Shown one piece after another: positions 8,556-17,383 of a stretch of 64,000 nt of DNA. Source of the DNA: Roseiarcus sp050012775 (GTDB lineage: Bacteria > Pseudomonadota > Alphaproteobacteria > Rhizobiales > Beijerinckiaceae). Numbering within the stretch: the stretch's first letter is position 1; every line of letters begins with the position of its first letter. The stretch is from the NCBI GenBank assembly GCA_050012775.1, contig JBEKGN010000009.1, positions 1 through 64,000 of the forward strand, read 5' to 3'. Both the position numbers and the translations under genes were made by a program. Below the pieces are notes generated by a model, which searched no databases, was not told the origin of the DNA, and was given only the letters and a program-made list of their open reading frames with translations.

Positions 8556-10637
8556 TCAGGCGCCCGCCGAAACGCGGCGATATTCGCGCGCCGCGGCCAG
8601 AAGGGCGAGCGTCGCGTTCTTCAGCGGCGCGGCGGGCGAGCCGGCGTCGACTTCCCTCTCCGGCTCGGCGTCGGCCTTGGCGGCGAGGCGTTCGGCGAGC
8701 CAAGCGCGCGCGGCTTGCGCCTCGGCGCGCGCCTTGTCCGCGTCGGCGCCCCGCGCCGCCCGCAGCGCCAGGCGCGTCGCCGAGAGATGCGCGACGACGA
8801 CATGGGCGGCGATCAGCATCGCCGCCATTTCGTCGAGGCCGCGCTGCGTCGCGCGCGGCTCGCCGCCCATGCGCGCGGCCGAATCGGAGAGCGCGGCGAT
8901 CGCTTCGATGACGCCCTTGCGCGCCATGCGATAGTCCTGGTCCGGGGCGTCCCAGCGCAGCGCCACCGAAGCGAAGGCGGCGATTTGCGCGGTGAGCCGC
9001 GCCGCCAGGCGCGGCGCCTCAGCGAATTCCCAGCGCGGCCAGACATGGCTGAAGAGATGAGCGATCGCCGCGCCGACCAGCGTGGCGGCGAGGCGGACCA
9101 CGACCGACGCCGATTCGGCCGGGTTGATCAGATGCAGGGAGACCAGGGCCATCACCGAGGCCCCGACCGAGGCGAGGCGATAGTTGGAGCGCACGAAACC
9201 ATGCGTCACCGCCAGCGCGAGGCCTTGCACGATCACCAGCGCGCCGATCGGCGCATAGGCGACGGCGACGGCGGCGATCACGCAGCCGACCAGGGTTCCC
9301 ACGATCCGATCGTCGCGGCGCTGACGCGTCCAGCCATAGCTGGCGCGCATGATCACCGCGATCGTCAGCAGCACCCAATTGCCGTGGCCCGCGACGCCGA
9401 GCGAGACCGCGACGATTGCGCCCGCCATCATCGCCGCGGCGAGCCGCGCGGCGAAGCGAAACACCGGCGAATCCGGCGTGAGCTGCGCCGCCAGGAGGCG
9501 CGGGTCGTAGGAGCGGCGCGGCGCGAAGGCGGAAAGATCGATTTGCCCGATTGCCGCTTCCGCCGCGGCGTCGTCGGACAAGGCGAGCTCGAGGCGGCGG
9601 ATGTGGTCGCGGGCGTCGAGCAGACGCTGCGTCGTCGTTTCGATCGCGGCGCGCTCGGCCGGGCTCGCCTCGTCGCCCGCGGCCAGACGCGCAGCCTCGC
9701 GGCGCATGGCGTCGGTCGCCAGGGCATGGCCGGGCGGCAGACGCGGCTTGGCGTTGGTCAGCAATTCGAGGCTGAGATGCTGCAGATCGAGCGCGGCGGC
9801 GCGTACGGCGACGCCGATGCGCGCCAACAGGGTCCGCGCCGCGGCCACGCGGCGCAATCGCGGAAGATCGCATTGGGCCGCGACCAGCGCGTCGAAGGCG
9901 TCGAGCAGAATGCCGATCGTCGCGGCGAGCCGCACGCGTTCGGGCGTGGCGCGCGGCCGCTCCAGAAGCAAGGCGCGCGCCGCTTGCAGTTGATCGGCCA
10001 AAGCGGCCTGCTGGCGAATCGCGGCGCCGTAGACCTCCGTCGCATCGATCGCCGGATCGGTGAAGCGCGCGATGGCTCTCAGATAGGCCGCCAATTCGCG
10101 AAAGCACTCGCTCGCCATCAAGCGCCGGTCGCTGACGCCGCTCAGCCGCGTCGCAATCAGCGCGAGGCCGATATAGGCGAGGCCGCCGACCGCGAAGGTC
10201 GCCTCGTTGTGGAACGCCGTCGCGAGGTCGGCGCGCGGCAGACCCAGGACGAAGACCACGGGAATGAGCAGTTGCGCGGTCAACGACAGGGCCCAGCGAC
10301 CCAATCCGCTCACCATCCCCGCGCAAAAGGCTATGACTCCAATGGCGACGATCTCCGCCGGCGCCGAGGCGCCGACGAGCTGGATCGTGGAGGTCGAGGC
10401 GAGAGCGAGGCAAAAACCGACCAGCATCGTGCGCGCCTTGACGCGCCACGGAGCGGGAAAGTCGCTGATGCTGGCCGAAATCGCGCCGAGCGTGGCGGGC
10501 TGGCCGGCGGCGAAACCGAACAGCGCGGAGGCCGCCACCGCCACCGCGATGACGGCGACCGCGACGCTCAGCCCATTGAGGATATGCTGCCCGACGAAGA
10601 TTTTGAGCAGAGTTGGAGAACGAAGCCAGTTGCGCAT
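8556..10637 (-). CDS. FUSC family membrane protein (aromatic acid exporter-like)
   Basis: 693-residue membrane protein of the FUSC/YccS/AaeB superfamily. A first block of hydrophobic segments (residues ~10-165) is followed by a ~230-residue soluble, helical part, a second block (~400-525, with HGNWVLLTIAVIMRASYGWTRQR typical of FUSC) and a helical C-terminus. Relatives export p-hydroxybenzoate or other aromatic acids, which would suit the aromatic-type genes 2 kb away, but no substrate is proven. The stop nearly abuts the antiporter gene on the other strand. Its N-terminus is the closest match of the chimeric frame just upstream (10689-11297). Confidence 0.88.
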   Translation of the reverse strand: MRNWLRSPTLLKIFVGQHILNGLSVAVAVIAVAVAASALFGFAAGQPATLGAISASISDFPAPWRVKARTMLVGFCLALASTSTIQLVGASAPAEIVAIGVIAFCAGMVSGLGRWALSLTAQLLIPVVFVLGLPRADLATAFHNEATFAVGGLAYIGLALIATRLSGVSDRRLMASECFRELAAYLRAIARFTDPAIDATEVYGAAIRQQAALADQLQAARALLLERPRATPERVRLAATIGILLDAFDALVAAQCDLPRLRRVAAARTLLARIGVAVRAAALDLQHLSLELLTNAKPRLPPGHALATDAMRREAARLAAGDEASPAERAAIETTTQRLLDARDHIRRLELALSDDAAAEAAIGQIDLSAFAPRRSYDPRLLAAQLTPDSPVFRFAARLAAAMMAGAIVAVSLGVAGHGNWVLLTIAVIMRASYGWTRQRRDDRIVGTLVGCVIAAVAVAYAPIGALVIVQGLALAVTHGFVRSNYRLASVGASVMALVSLHLINPAESASVVVRLAATLVGAAIAHLFSHVWPRWEFAEAPRLAARLTAQIAAFASVALRWDAPDQDYRMARKGVIEAIAALSDSAARMGGEPRATQRGLDEMAAMLIAAHVVVAHLSATRLALRAARGADADKARAEAQAARAWLAERLAAKADAEPEREVDAGSPAAPLKNATLALLAAAREYRRVSAGA

Positions 10638-10688
10638 CGGACCTTTCGCGCGACCGCGCGCGCCCCTAGCAACCGGCGGACGCGGCGC

Positions 10689-11297
10689 CTACACCTTGAC
10701 GAATGGACATTCGCCCTTTTCCAGGGGCCGCCACGCGTCCTCCGCCTTGATGGTGGAAACGAGCTTGAAATAATCCCAGTCGCCCTTCGATTCGGCAAGG
10801 GTTTTGCTCGCGAGCAGGCGCATCGGCCGCAATTTGGCTCCGTCGACGCGGATCGAACCCTTGCCGAACAGCGGATCGTCGGTCGGGATCGCCTTCGTCG
10901 CGTCGACGAGCTTGACGCCGTCGTCGGCGCTCCCGGTCTGGGCCATCGCCTTCATCAAGGGCTCGGTCGCGGCGTACATGCCGGCGTGCATGTCGTTGGG
11001 CATCGTCTTCGAGGGATGGGCGGCCTGAAAGCGCTTGGCGAAATCGCGCGCGCCGTCGTTGAAATCCCAAGAGAACGCGGTGCAGATCGTCGCGTTCTGC
11101 GCCGCCTCGAGCCCGAGGGCGGGGATATTGGCGACATCGAGAATGAGGCCGGCGAGCCGCTGCTTGGCGTCGAGGCCGAAAAGCGCCAACGCGGCGACCG
11201 CGACCGCCATCACGCTGGCCGCGACGCTCAAGCCGTTGATGATGTGCTGCCCGACGAATGGCTTGAGCCGCCGGGGGGAGCGCGACCAGGGAGGCAT
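10689..11297 (-). pseudogene. Chimera: FUSC N-terminus fused to C-terminal half of a solute-binding protein
   Basis: Intact 202-codon frame made of two unrelated parts. Residues 1 to ~40 match the start of the FUSC protein encoded next (chimera LKPFVGQHIINGLSV, FUSC LKIFVGQHILNGLSV). From about residue 41 it matches the C-terminal 160 residues of the solute-binding protein encoded on the other side (chimera IPTDDPLFGKGSIRVDG, identical there; both end CPFVK). The join is at 11172-11180, at the shared residues FG(L). It therefore has one membrane segment plus half a periplasmic-binding fold, so normal ligand binding is unlikely. Order SBP, chimera, FUSC is what a tandem duplication of SBP-FUSC followed by an internal deletion would leave. 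It could still be expressed. Confidence 0.75.
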
Positions 11298-11366
11298 GGC
11301 GCGGTCTAGCGTCCCCCTCGGCCGCGTCAAGTTCCGCCCTCCCCGTTTTACCGGGAGGGGAAATCG

Positions 11367-12575
11367 CTAGGCTTTCACGAACGGACAGCCGCCCTTGTCG
11401 AGCGGACGCCAGGCGTCCTCGGGTTTTACCGTCGCGACGGTCTTGAAACAATCCCAAGGGCCGCTGGATTCCGCCGGCGACTTTACGGACATCAGATAGA
11501 CCGGATGCAGCGCGCGCCCGTCTACGCGGATGCTGCCCTTGCCAAACAGCGGATCGTCGGTCGGGATCGCCTTCATCGCGTCGACGAGTTTGATCCCGTC
11601 GTCGGCGCTCTTCGTCTGAGCCATCGCCTTCATCAGATGGAAGGTAGCGGCGTACATGCCCGCGTGCATGTCGTTGGGCATCGCCTTGTTCGGATGCTCG
11701 GCCTGGAAGCGCTTGGCGAAAGCGCGCGTGCTGTCGTTGAAGTCCCAGTAGAACGGGGTGCAGATCATCGAGCCGGCGGTCGCCTCGAGCCCGAGCGCGG
11801 GCATGTTGGTGATGTTGAGGACGAAGCTCGCCAGTCTCTGTTTCGGCGCGAGGCCGAATTCATGCGCTTGTTTAAGCGAGTTGGTGAGATCGCCGCCCGC
11901 GTTGGCGAATGCGACGACGTCCGCTCCGGAGGCCTGCGCCTGCAGCAGGAAGCTGGAGAAATCGGAGGTGTTGAGCGGATGGCGGGCCTCGCCCAAGGTC
12001 TTGCCGCCCGCGGCTTCCACCGCGGCGGCGCAATTCTCTTTCAGATCCTTGCCGAAGGCGTAATCGGCGACGATGAAGAACCAGGTCTTGCCGCCTTGGT
12101 CCGTCAGCGCCTTGCCGAGGCTCGCGCCCAGTTCGTACGTGTCATAGGTCCAGTGCACGAAATCGCGCGAGCATTTGGTCCCGGTCAACACGGACGTGCC
12201 GGCGCCCGAGCCGATGACCGCCTTGTTCTTTTCGGTCGCGATCGCGAGAACGGCGAGCGCCACCGCCGAATTCGGCAGATCCATGATGACGTCGACCGAT
12301 CCGGAATCGAACCAGCGGCGCGCGATCCCGGCGCCGACGTCCGGCTTGTTCTGGTGGTCGGCCGAGATGATCTCGACGGGAACGCCGAGCTTGGCCGAAA
12401 AATCGTCGACCGCGAGCTGTGCGGCGATCACCGAGCCGACGCCCTGATAATCGGCGTAGACGCCCGACATGTCGTTCATCACGCCGATCTTGAGCGGACG
12501 CGAGGCTTGGGCGAAGGCGAAACGCGGCGCCAGCGCCAAAGCGGCGCCGCCGAGCAGGACTTGTCTACGGTTCAT
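11367..12575 (-). CDS. ABC transporter substrate-binding protein (LivK/aromatic-acid type)
   Basis: Periplasmic receptor of the branched-chain amino-acid/aromatic-acid ABC importer class (Peripla_BP_6), 402 residues. The N-terminus has paired arginines and a hydrophobic stretch ending in AFAQA, a secretion signal (possibly Tat). The mature protein starts PLKIGVMNDMSGVYADYQG, the usual first strand and ligand loop. Related receptors in Rhodopseudomonas bind phenylpropanoids and benzoates. It has no own permease or ATPase on this strand; the LivGHMF set starting at 19.5 kb could serve it. It lies downstream of marR in the same direction, separated by 78 bases. Confidence 0.9.
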   Translation of the reverse strand: MNRRQVLLGGAALALAPRFAFAQASRPLKIGVMNDMSGVYADYQGVGSVIAAQLAVDDFSAKLGVPVEIISADHQNKPDVGAGIARRWFDSGSVDVIMDLPNSAVALAVLAIATEKNKAVIGSGAGTSVLTGTKCSRDFVHWTYDTYELGASLGKALTDQGGKTWFFIVADYAFGKDLKENCAAAVEAAGGKTLGEARHPLNTSDFSSFLLQAQASGADVVAFANAGGDLTNSLKQAHEFGLAPKQRLASFVLNITNMPALGLEATAGSMICTPFYWDFNDSTRAFAKRFQAEHPNKAMPNDMHAGMYAATFHLMKAMAQTKSADDGIKLVDAMKAIPTDDPLFGKGSIRVDGRALHPVYLMSVKSPAESSGPWDCFKTVATVKPEDAWRPLDKGGCPFVKA

Positions 12576-12653
12576 CGATTTTCCTCCCTTTAGTTCGACG
12601 CGCGTTTCGCGCCTTTCGCGACGCCTGCCGGGCGCCGAATCTCTCTTTTCGAC

Positions 12654-13160
12654 CTATTCGATTTTCGTCAGCCGGCCGAGCAGCGCGACCAGCCTCTCTC
12701 TGCCCTCCGAACCGAGGATTCGCGCGATGGCGTCCTCCTGTTCGGCCTGAACGAGGCGCGCGCGCGCGACCAGCGCGCTTCCCGCTCGCGTCAGGACCAG
12801 CGCATGCGAGCGGCGATCGGCGTCCGAGCGCAGGCGCTCGGCGAGGCCGCGGCGCTCGAGTTCGTCCATCATCGCGACGAAATTCGGTCGTTGGATGCCC
12901 AGCGCGCCGGCGATTTCCGACTGGTTGCGGCCGGGATTGTCGCCGATCGCGACGAGCGCCGAATATTGCGCCGGCGACAGGCGGAGGGGCGCGAAGCGCT
13001 TGTTGAAATCGTCGAACACCGCCATCTGCGCCCTGCGCAGGGGATAGCCGGTGATGTTCGTCAATGCGGAGAGGTCGAGCGAATTCGCGATCGGGGCGGC
13101 TTCGCCGGTCTCGCCGTCGGCCGCCGTCGGCCGTGGAGTCCCGGCGCGCCTAAGCGTCAT
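12654..13160 (-). CDS. MarR family transcriptional regulator
   Basis: 168-residue winged-helix regulator. The recognition part reads NQSEIAGALGIQRPNFVAMM, and the wing contains the usual D-x-R-S (SDADRRSHALVLT). A ~40-residue N-terminal extension precedes the fold. Its start overlaps the end of the thioesterase gene by 11 bases, so it is the last gene of the aromatic/acyl-CoA operon and probably controls it. CouR, which regulates p-coumarate use in Rhodopseudomonas and responds to p-coumaroyl-CoA, is a MarR protein in a comparable setting. The likely operator is the inverted repeat at 17289-17303. Confidence 0.88.
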   Translation of the reverse strand: MTLRRAGTPRPTAADGETGEAAPIANSLDLSALTNITGYPLRRAQMAVFDDFNKRFAPLRLSPAQYSALVAIGDNPGRNQSEIAGALGIQRPNFVAMMDELERRGLAERLRSDADRRSHALVLTRAGSALVARARLVQAEQEDAIARILGSEGRERLVALLGRLTKIE

Positions 13161-13602
13161 CCGCGCTCTCGCCGTGGCCGGAGAGCCGCGCGATCACGAT
13201 CCGCGGAATCGGGCGGGATTTGCTCCGCTTGGGATCGTCGGGATGCGGGCCGACCCAGACGCGCGTCCCCCAAGCCTCGACCATGAGCTGTTCGCCGCCC
13301 TCGCTCGGCTTGAAGACCTTGTGCTCGACATCGAAGCTCGAATTGCGGAACGCGGCGATGCGCGTTTCGATGACGATGTCGTCGCCGTAGGTCGAAGGCG
13401 CGATGAATTTGGCGCGCGTGTCAACTATGGGATAGCCGTCGACGCCGAATTCGCGCAGGAGATCGCGCTTCTTCCAGCCGGCCGCTTCGAACAGGTGATG
13501 GGTGGACGTGTCGAACATCTCGAAATAGCGGGGATGAAACACGATCCCGGCGGGATCGCAGTCCGCCCATTCTATCCGCACGGCGCGACGGATGACCAAC
13601 AT
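13150..13602 (-). CDS. Acyl-CoA thioesterase (4-hydroxybenzoyl-CoA thioesterase family)
   Basis: Hotdog-fold thioesterase of 150 residues. The catalytic segment EWADCDPAGIVFHPRYFEMF with its aspartate matches the 4-hydroxybenzoyl-CoA thioesterase group. The expected reaction is hydrolysis of an aryl- or acyl-CoA to the free acid plus CoA, the last step of hydroxycinnamate side-chain shortening. It sits 9 bases after the dehydrogenase gene and overlaps marR, so it is translated within the operon. Substrate specificity is inferred from neighbours only. Confidence 0.85.
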   Translation of the reverse strand: MLVIRRAVRIEWADCDPAGIVFHPRYFEMFDTSTHHLFEAAGWKKRDLLREFGVDGYPIVDTRAKFIAPSTYGDDIVIETRIAAFRNSSFDVEHKVFKPSEGGEQLMVEAWGTRVWVGPHPDDPKRSKSRPIPRIVIARLSGHGESADDA

Positions 13603-13611
13603 GGGCGGGCC

Positions 13612-14373
13612 TCAGCGGGGCTGCATGCGCAGAGCGCCGTCGATGCGGATGGTCTCGCCGTTCAGATAGGCGTTCTCGACGATATGCATGGCCAGGGCCG
13701 CGTATTCCCTGGGCTCGCCGAGACGCGCGGGGTAGGGAACCGAACGCCCGAGCGAATCCTGCGCCGCTTGTGACAAGCCGAGCATCATCGGCGTCAGGAA
13801 CAGCCCCGGCGCGATCGTATTGACGCGAATGCCGAATTGCGCCAATTCGCGCGCGATCGGCAAGGTCATGGCGACGACGCCGCCCTTGGAGGCGGAATAG
13901 GCGGCCTGGCCGATCTGGCCCTCATAGGCCGCGACCGAGGCGGTCGAGATGATGACGCCTCTTTCGCCGCCCTCGAGCGGCGCGAGCTTCGCCATCGCCG
14001 CCGCCGCGAGCCGGATCATGTTGAACGTGCCGACGAGATTGACGCGGATGACCGTTTCGAAATCGCCGAGCGGCTGGGGTCCGTCGCGGCCGACGACCCT
14101 TTTGGGCGTGCCGATTCCGGCGCAATTGACCAGCACGCGCGCCGGGCCGTGGGCGGCCTCGGCCTTGGCGAGGGCCGCTTCGGACGAAGCGGCGTCGGCG
14201 ACGTCGCAGGGCGCGGCGAGGCCGCCGATCGCCTTGGCGACGTCTTCGGCCGCCTCAGCGTTGCGGTCGAGCACCGCGACGCGGGCGCCCTTGGCGGCGA
14301 AAGCTTCCGCGGTCGCTCTGCCCAATCCCGAACCGCCGCCGGTGACGATCGCCGCTACGCCTGAAAGATTCAT
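13612..14373 (-). CDS. Short-chain dehydrogenase, 3-hydroxyacyl-CoA dehydrogenase type
   Basis: 253-residue SDR similar to HSD10-type 3-hydroxyacyl-CoA dehydrogenases. It has the NAD motif TGGGSGLGRATAEAF followed by an acidic residue (VLDRN, NAD preference), NCAGIG, the catalytic serine in ISTAS, YSASKGG with the Tyr-Lys pair, and RVNTIAPGLFLTPMM. In context it would oxidise the 3-hydroxyacyl-CoA made by the crotonase. I chose the ATG at 14371-14373 because GAGGAGGAAG lies just upstream; the frame continues 22 codons further without support, over the thiolase remnant. Confidence 0.9.
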   Translation of the reverse strand: MNLSGVAAIVTGGGSGLGRATAEAFAAKGARVAVLDRNAEAAEDVAKAIGGLAAPCDVADAASSEAALAKAEAAHGPARVLVNCAGIGTPKRVVGRDGPQPLGDFETVIRVNLVGTFNMIRLAAAAMAKLAPLEGGERGVIISTASVAAYEGQIGQAAYSASKGGVVAMTLPIARELAQFGIRVNTIAPGLFLTPMMLGLSQAAQDSLGRSVPYPARLGEPREYAALAMHIVENAYLNGETIRIDGALRMQPR

Positions 14374-14386
14374 TGCCGCTTCCTCC

Positions 14387-14488
14387 TCATCGAACTGCGA
14401 CGGCCGGATTTTCGGCGATCGTCGCGATTCCCTGCCCAACCCCGATACAGGCCGAAGCGACGCCGTAGCGCAAGCCCTCGCGCTTCGG
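14387..14488 (-). pseudogene. Thiolase (acetyl-CoA acyltransferase) C-terminal remnant
   Basis: The spacer between the ligase and the SDR gene, read on the minus strand, encodes 33 residues between two stops: it begins PKREGLRYGVASACIGVGQG and continues IATIAENPAVAVR. This is the C-terminal end of a thiolase, including the second active-site cysteine (CIGxGQG). The other ~360 residues are gone and a TGA at 14489-14491 precedes the fragment. So the operon once had a 3-ketoacyl-CoA thiolase between the CoA ligase and the dehydrogenase, and it was deleted almost completely while its neighbours stayed intact. Confidence 0.8.
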
Positions 14489-14504
14489 TCACCGCCGCCC
14501 GCTC

Positions 14505-16358
14505 CTATAGACGAACGATATGCGGCTTGGCTTCGGGCGCATAGAGCGCCTCGACGTCGGCCGAACGATTGGAAAGCACGGCGCGCTGATTGAGCGAACC
14601 CTTGTCGGTCGCCTCGCCAAGGTCGATCGAAGGCGGATCGGCGAGCAGCGCGATGCGCGCGACGCGGGTCGAGGAGCCAGTGGCCGCGCGCGCCAGCGCC
14701 GCGAGGCGCTCCTGGAACGCATCCTTGACCCGCCCGTCGGCGACGACGTCGGCGAACGGCGCGTCCGCGGGCAGATGCGGCGCGAGCCTGCGCGTCGCGT
14801 CCTCGTCGGGGAAGACCAGCATGCCGACGTCGTCGCGGTCATGGCCGGCGACGACCGCGTCCTTGACCAGCGGATCGAACTCGCCGACGAAAGCGACGCG
14901 CAGCGGGCCGACGCTGACCCATGTTCCCGTCGCGAGCTTGAAATCCTCGGCGATGCGGCCGTCGAACTCAAAACCGGCGGCGAAGTTGTTGGGCTCGGCA
15001 AGGCGGAGCGCGTCGCCGATGAGATAAAAGCCTTCCGCGTCGAAGGCGCTTTGGCTGAGATCGGGCCGCCGCCAATATCCCGGCATGATGTTGGGGCCGC
15101 GCAGGCGCGCCTCCAGCTTGCCCGAATTGGGCACGAGCTTCAGTTCGACGCCCCGGTGCGGCACGCCGACGATGCCCGGGCGATCGGCCTCGCGCACGTT
15201 GATCAGCGCGCCCGGCGAGGTCTCCGTGGAGCCGAGCGAGGTGGTCATCGCGACGGGATGGCCGACCGTAGCGATCGCGAGTTCGCGATAGGCGTCCCAA
15301 ACGGGTTTGGATATTCCGGCGCCGGCGTAGAACGTCAACTTCAGCCGCGAGAAGAAATGACGGCGTAGCGCCTCGTCCTCTTGCAAGTGGGGCAGCAGCG
15401 CCTCGAATCCCTTGGGCACGTTGAAATAGATGGTCGGCGCGATTTCGCGCAGGTTCGCCACGGTCGCGCCGATGCCTGATGGAACCGGCTTGCCTTCGTC
15501 GATGTAGAGCGCGCCGCCATTGTAGAGCGCGATGCCGAAATTGTGGTTGGAGCCGAACGTATGCGCCCAGGGCAGCCAGTCCACGAGCACCGGCGGCTCG
15601 TCCTTGAGAAAGGCGAGCGCCTCGGCGAGCATCGCCTGATTGGAGCACAGCATGCGCTGGGTGTTGGTCACCGCCTTGGGGAAGCCGGTCGAGCCGGAGG
15701 TGAGCAGGAACTTGGCGATCGAGTCCGGGCCGACTTCGGCGCGCGCCGACAGCGCCGCCGAGGAAATCGGCCGCTCGACAAGGCTGGAAAACGGCGCGGC
15801 GCCGAGAGCCTCGGCGCTGTCGTCGCCGACGACGATCTCGATGCCGCGCTCCTTCGCCTTGCCCAGGGCGCGGCCATAGGCGCGCCCGTCCGCGGCGAAA
15901 ACCAAGCCCGGCGTCAGAAGATCGAGCGCGTAGGCGAGTTTGCCCAAATCTTGCGAAACCAGCGAATAGGCTGTCGACATCGGGCATGTCGGGGCCCCGA
16001 CCGCCATCCCCGCGAGCGAAAGCAGCGCATGATCGATGCTGTTGCCGGAGAGGATCAGCACGGGCCTCTCCTCGGACAGACCGCGCGCCAGCAGCGCGGC
16101 GCCGATATGCAGGATCTTCTCGTAGGCCGCGCCGAAGGTCAGCGTGCGCCAGCGGCCGTCGGCGGCGCGTTCGGCCAAGAACGCGCGGTCGGGCGCGACC
16201 CGAGCCCAATGTTCGAGGCGATCGACCAGCGAGGCCGAATAGCGCGGCAGGGGCTTGGCCGAGCGCACCACGATGACGCCGTCGGGCCGGGTTTCGACCA
16301 CCGGATCGAGCGCGCCGAACAGGCGCGATGACATCGTCATGGGATTGGCGGCCAGCAT
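14505..16358 (-). CDS. Feruloyl-CoA synthase-like acid:CoA ligase
   Basis: 617-residue adenylate-forming enzyme that activates a carboxylic acid with ATP and CoA. The P-loop is LLTSGSTGFPKAV, followed by WLPWAHTFGSNHNFGIALYN, TSLGSTETSP and YLIGDALR (for the usual GD motif), with the C-terminal catalytic lysine region at EATDKGSLNQRAVL. Length, the N-terminal extension, and the insertion before the C-terminal domain match the feruloyl-CoA synthase subfamily, not 4-coumarate ligases of the plant type. GAGGAGAG precedes the ATG at 16356-16358. It is the second gene of the minus-strand operon. Exact substrate (ferulate, other cinnamates or aryl acids) is inferred. Confidence 0.87.
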   Translation of the reverse strand: MLAANPMTMSSRLFGALDPVVETRPDGVIVVRSAKPLPRYSASLVDRLEHWARVAPDRAFLAERAADGRWRTLTFGAAYEKILHIGAALLARGLSEERPVLILSGNSIDHALLSLAGMAVGAPTCPMSTAYSLVSQDLGKLAYALDLLTPGLVFAADGRAYGRALGKAKERGIEIVVGDDSAEALGAAPFSSLVERPISSAALSARAEVGPDSIAKFLLTSGSTGFPKAVTNTQRMLCSNQAMLAEALAFLKDEPPVLVDWLPWAHTFGSNHNFGIALYNGGALYIDEGKPVPSGIGATVANLREIAPTIYFNVPKGFEALLPHLQEDEALRRHFFSRLKLTFYAGAGISKPVWDAYRELAIATVGHPVAMTTSLGSTETSPGALINVREADRPGIVGVPHRGVELKLVPNSGKLEARLRGPNIMPGYWRRPDLSQSAFDAEGFYLIGDALRLAEPNNFAAGFEFDGRIAEDFKLATGTWVSVGPLRVAFVGEFDPLVKDAVVAGHDRDDVGMLVFPDEDATRRLAPHLPADAPFADVVADGRVKDAFQERLAALARAATGSSTRVARIALLADPPSIDLGEATDKGSLNQRAVLSNRSADVEALYAPEAKPHIVRL

Positions 16359-16442
16359 CGCTTCGCTCTCCTCGTTCGCCGCGCGCCCGGCCGCGCCACG
16401 ATCGTCTCTTCCCTCATCCGACCCGCTCTTGCGACGGGTTCG

Positions 16443-17255
16443 TCAGTCCGGCCGCGTCGTCTTGGCCGCGCGCTTTTCCAGAAAGGCGCGCACGCGAGCC
16501 TTGGCCTCGTCGTCGCCTTGCGCAACGGCGGCGACCAGAGACTCCATCAAATAGCCGACGCGCGGATCGCTGTCGGCGATGCGCGGCAGGGCCTGAATCA
16601 CCGCGAAATTGGTCAGCGGCGCATTGCCGGCCATGGTCTGCGCGAGCGCGAGCCCCTTGTCGAAGCCTTCGCCCTCGCCGACGAGATATTGCGCGAAGCC
16701 GATCCTCGCGCCCTCCTCGGCCGCATAGGCGCGCCCGGTCAACATCATGTCCGCCATGCGGGCGACCCCGATGAGCCTGGGCAGGCGCACCGACCCTCCG
16801 CCGCCGACGAAAATGCCGCGCTGGCCCTCGGGCAAGGCGTAAAAGGCGGAAGGCTCGGAGACGCGCACATGGGCCGCCGCGGCGAGTTCCAGCCCGCCCC
16901 CGATCACCGCGCCTTTGAGGACGGCGACGACCGGAATGGGGCCGAATTCGATCTTCTCGAAACAACGATGCCAGGCGCGCGAGTGAAAAACGCCGGCGGT
17001 CACGTCGCGCTCCGATATTTCGCTGAGGTCGAGGCCGGCCGAAAAATTCGGTCCATGGCCATGGATCACCGCGGCGCGCACATCAGGCGGGATGTTCGAG
17101 AAACACGCCTCCAGCGCCTCGATCGCTTCGTCGTTGATCGCGTTGCGCTTGGCTTGGCGGTCGAGGCCGACCACGAGGACGGCGCCGCGTCGCTCGATGG
17201 CGAGTGGTCCCCGGGTCTCGGCTTGCGACCGAGCGTCGTCGCGGGCGTTCGCCAT
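16443..17255 (-). CDS. Enoyl-CoA hydratase/crotonase family protein
   Basis: 270-residue crotonase-fold enzyme. The oxyanion-hole segments are NFSAGLDLSE and IGGGLELAAAAHVRVSE, and a glutamate lies in YALPEGQRGIFVGGGG, where hydratases carry an active-site acid. It would hydrate the 2-enoyl-CoA (for example feruloyl-CoA) or, as in feruloyl-CoA hydratase-lyases, also cleave it to aldehyde and acetyl-CoA; sequence alone does not decide. First gene of the operon, with a GGGGGAG ribosome-binding site and a promoter about 30-60 bases upstream. Confidence 0.88.
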   Translation of the reverse strand: MANARDDARSQAETRGPLAIERRGAVLVVGLDRQAKRNAINDEAIEALEACFSNIPPDVRAAVIHGHGPNFSAGLDLSEISERDVTAGVFHSRAWHRCFEKIEFGPIPVVAVLKGAVIGGGLELAAAAHVRVSEPSAFYALPEGQRGIFVGGGGSVRLPRLIGVARMADMMLTGRAYAAEEGARIGFAQYLVGEGEGFDKGLALAQTMAGNAPLTNFAVIQALPRIADSDPRVGYLMESLVAAVAQGDDEAKARVRAFLEKRAAKTTRPD

Positions 17256-17288
17256 CCCTCTCCCCCGATCCTGCTTTCGATGATAATA

Positions 17289-17319
17289 GTTATATACAAT
17301 AACGATAATTCCCGGTCAA
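17289..17319 (-). promoter_or_regulatory. Promoter with MarR-type operator for the aromatic/acyl-CoA operon
   Basis: On the minus strand: -35 TTGACC (plus-strand 17314-17319), a 17-base spacer, and -10 TATATA (17291-17296). The predicted start is near 17284, ~29 bases before the crotonase ATG. An inverted repeat GTTAT-N5-ATAAC (17289-17303) covers the -10 and part of the spacer, and flanking bases extend the symmetry imperfectly. This is the most AT-rich stretch of the neighbourhood. A repressor bound here would block RNA polymerase; the operon's own MarR is the obvious candidate. Confidence 0.65.
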
Positions 17320-17383
17320 GCGCCAAGGCGCCGGCGCGATCTCGCCGGTCACGGCTCCGACGACGACGAGGGGCCGTTTCTCG

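Noticed and set aside
8715..11309. An 860-codon plus-strand open frame opposite the FUSC gene and the chimera
   Set aside because: Composition is that of an antisense shadow (Arg/His/Gln-rich), and the minus strand carries clear membrane-protein and binding-protein homology.
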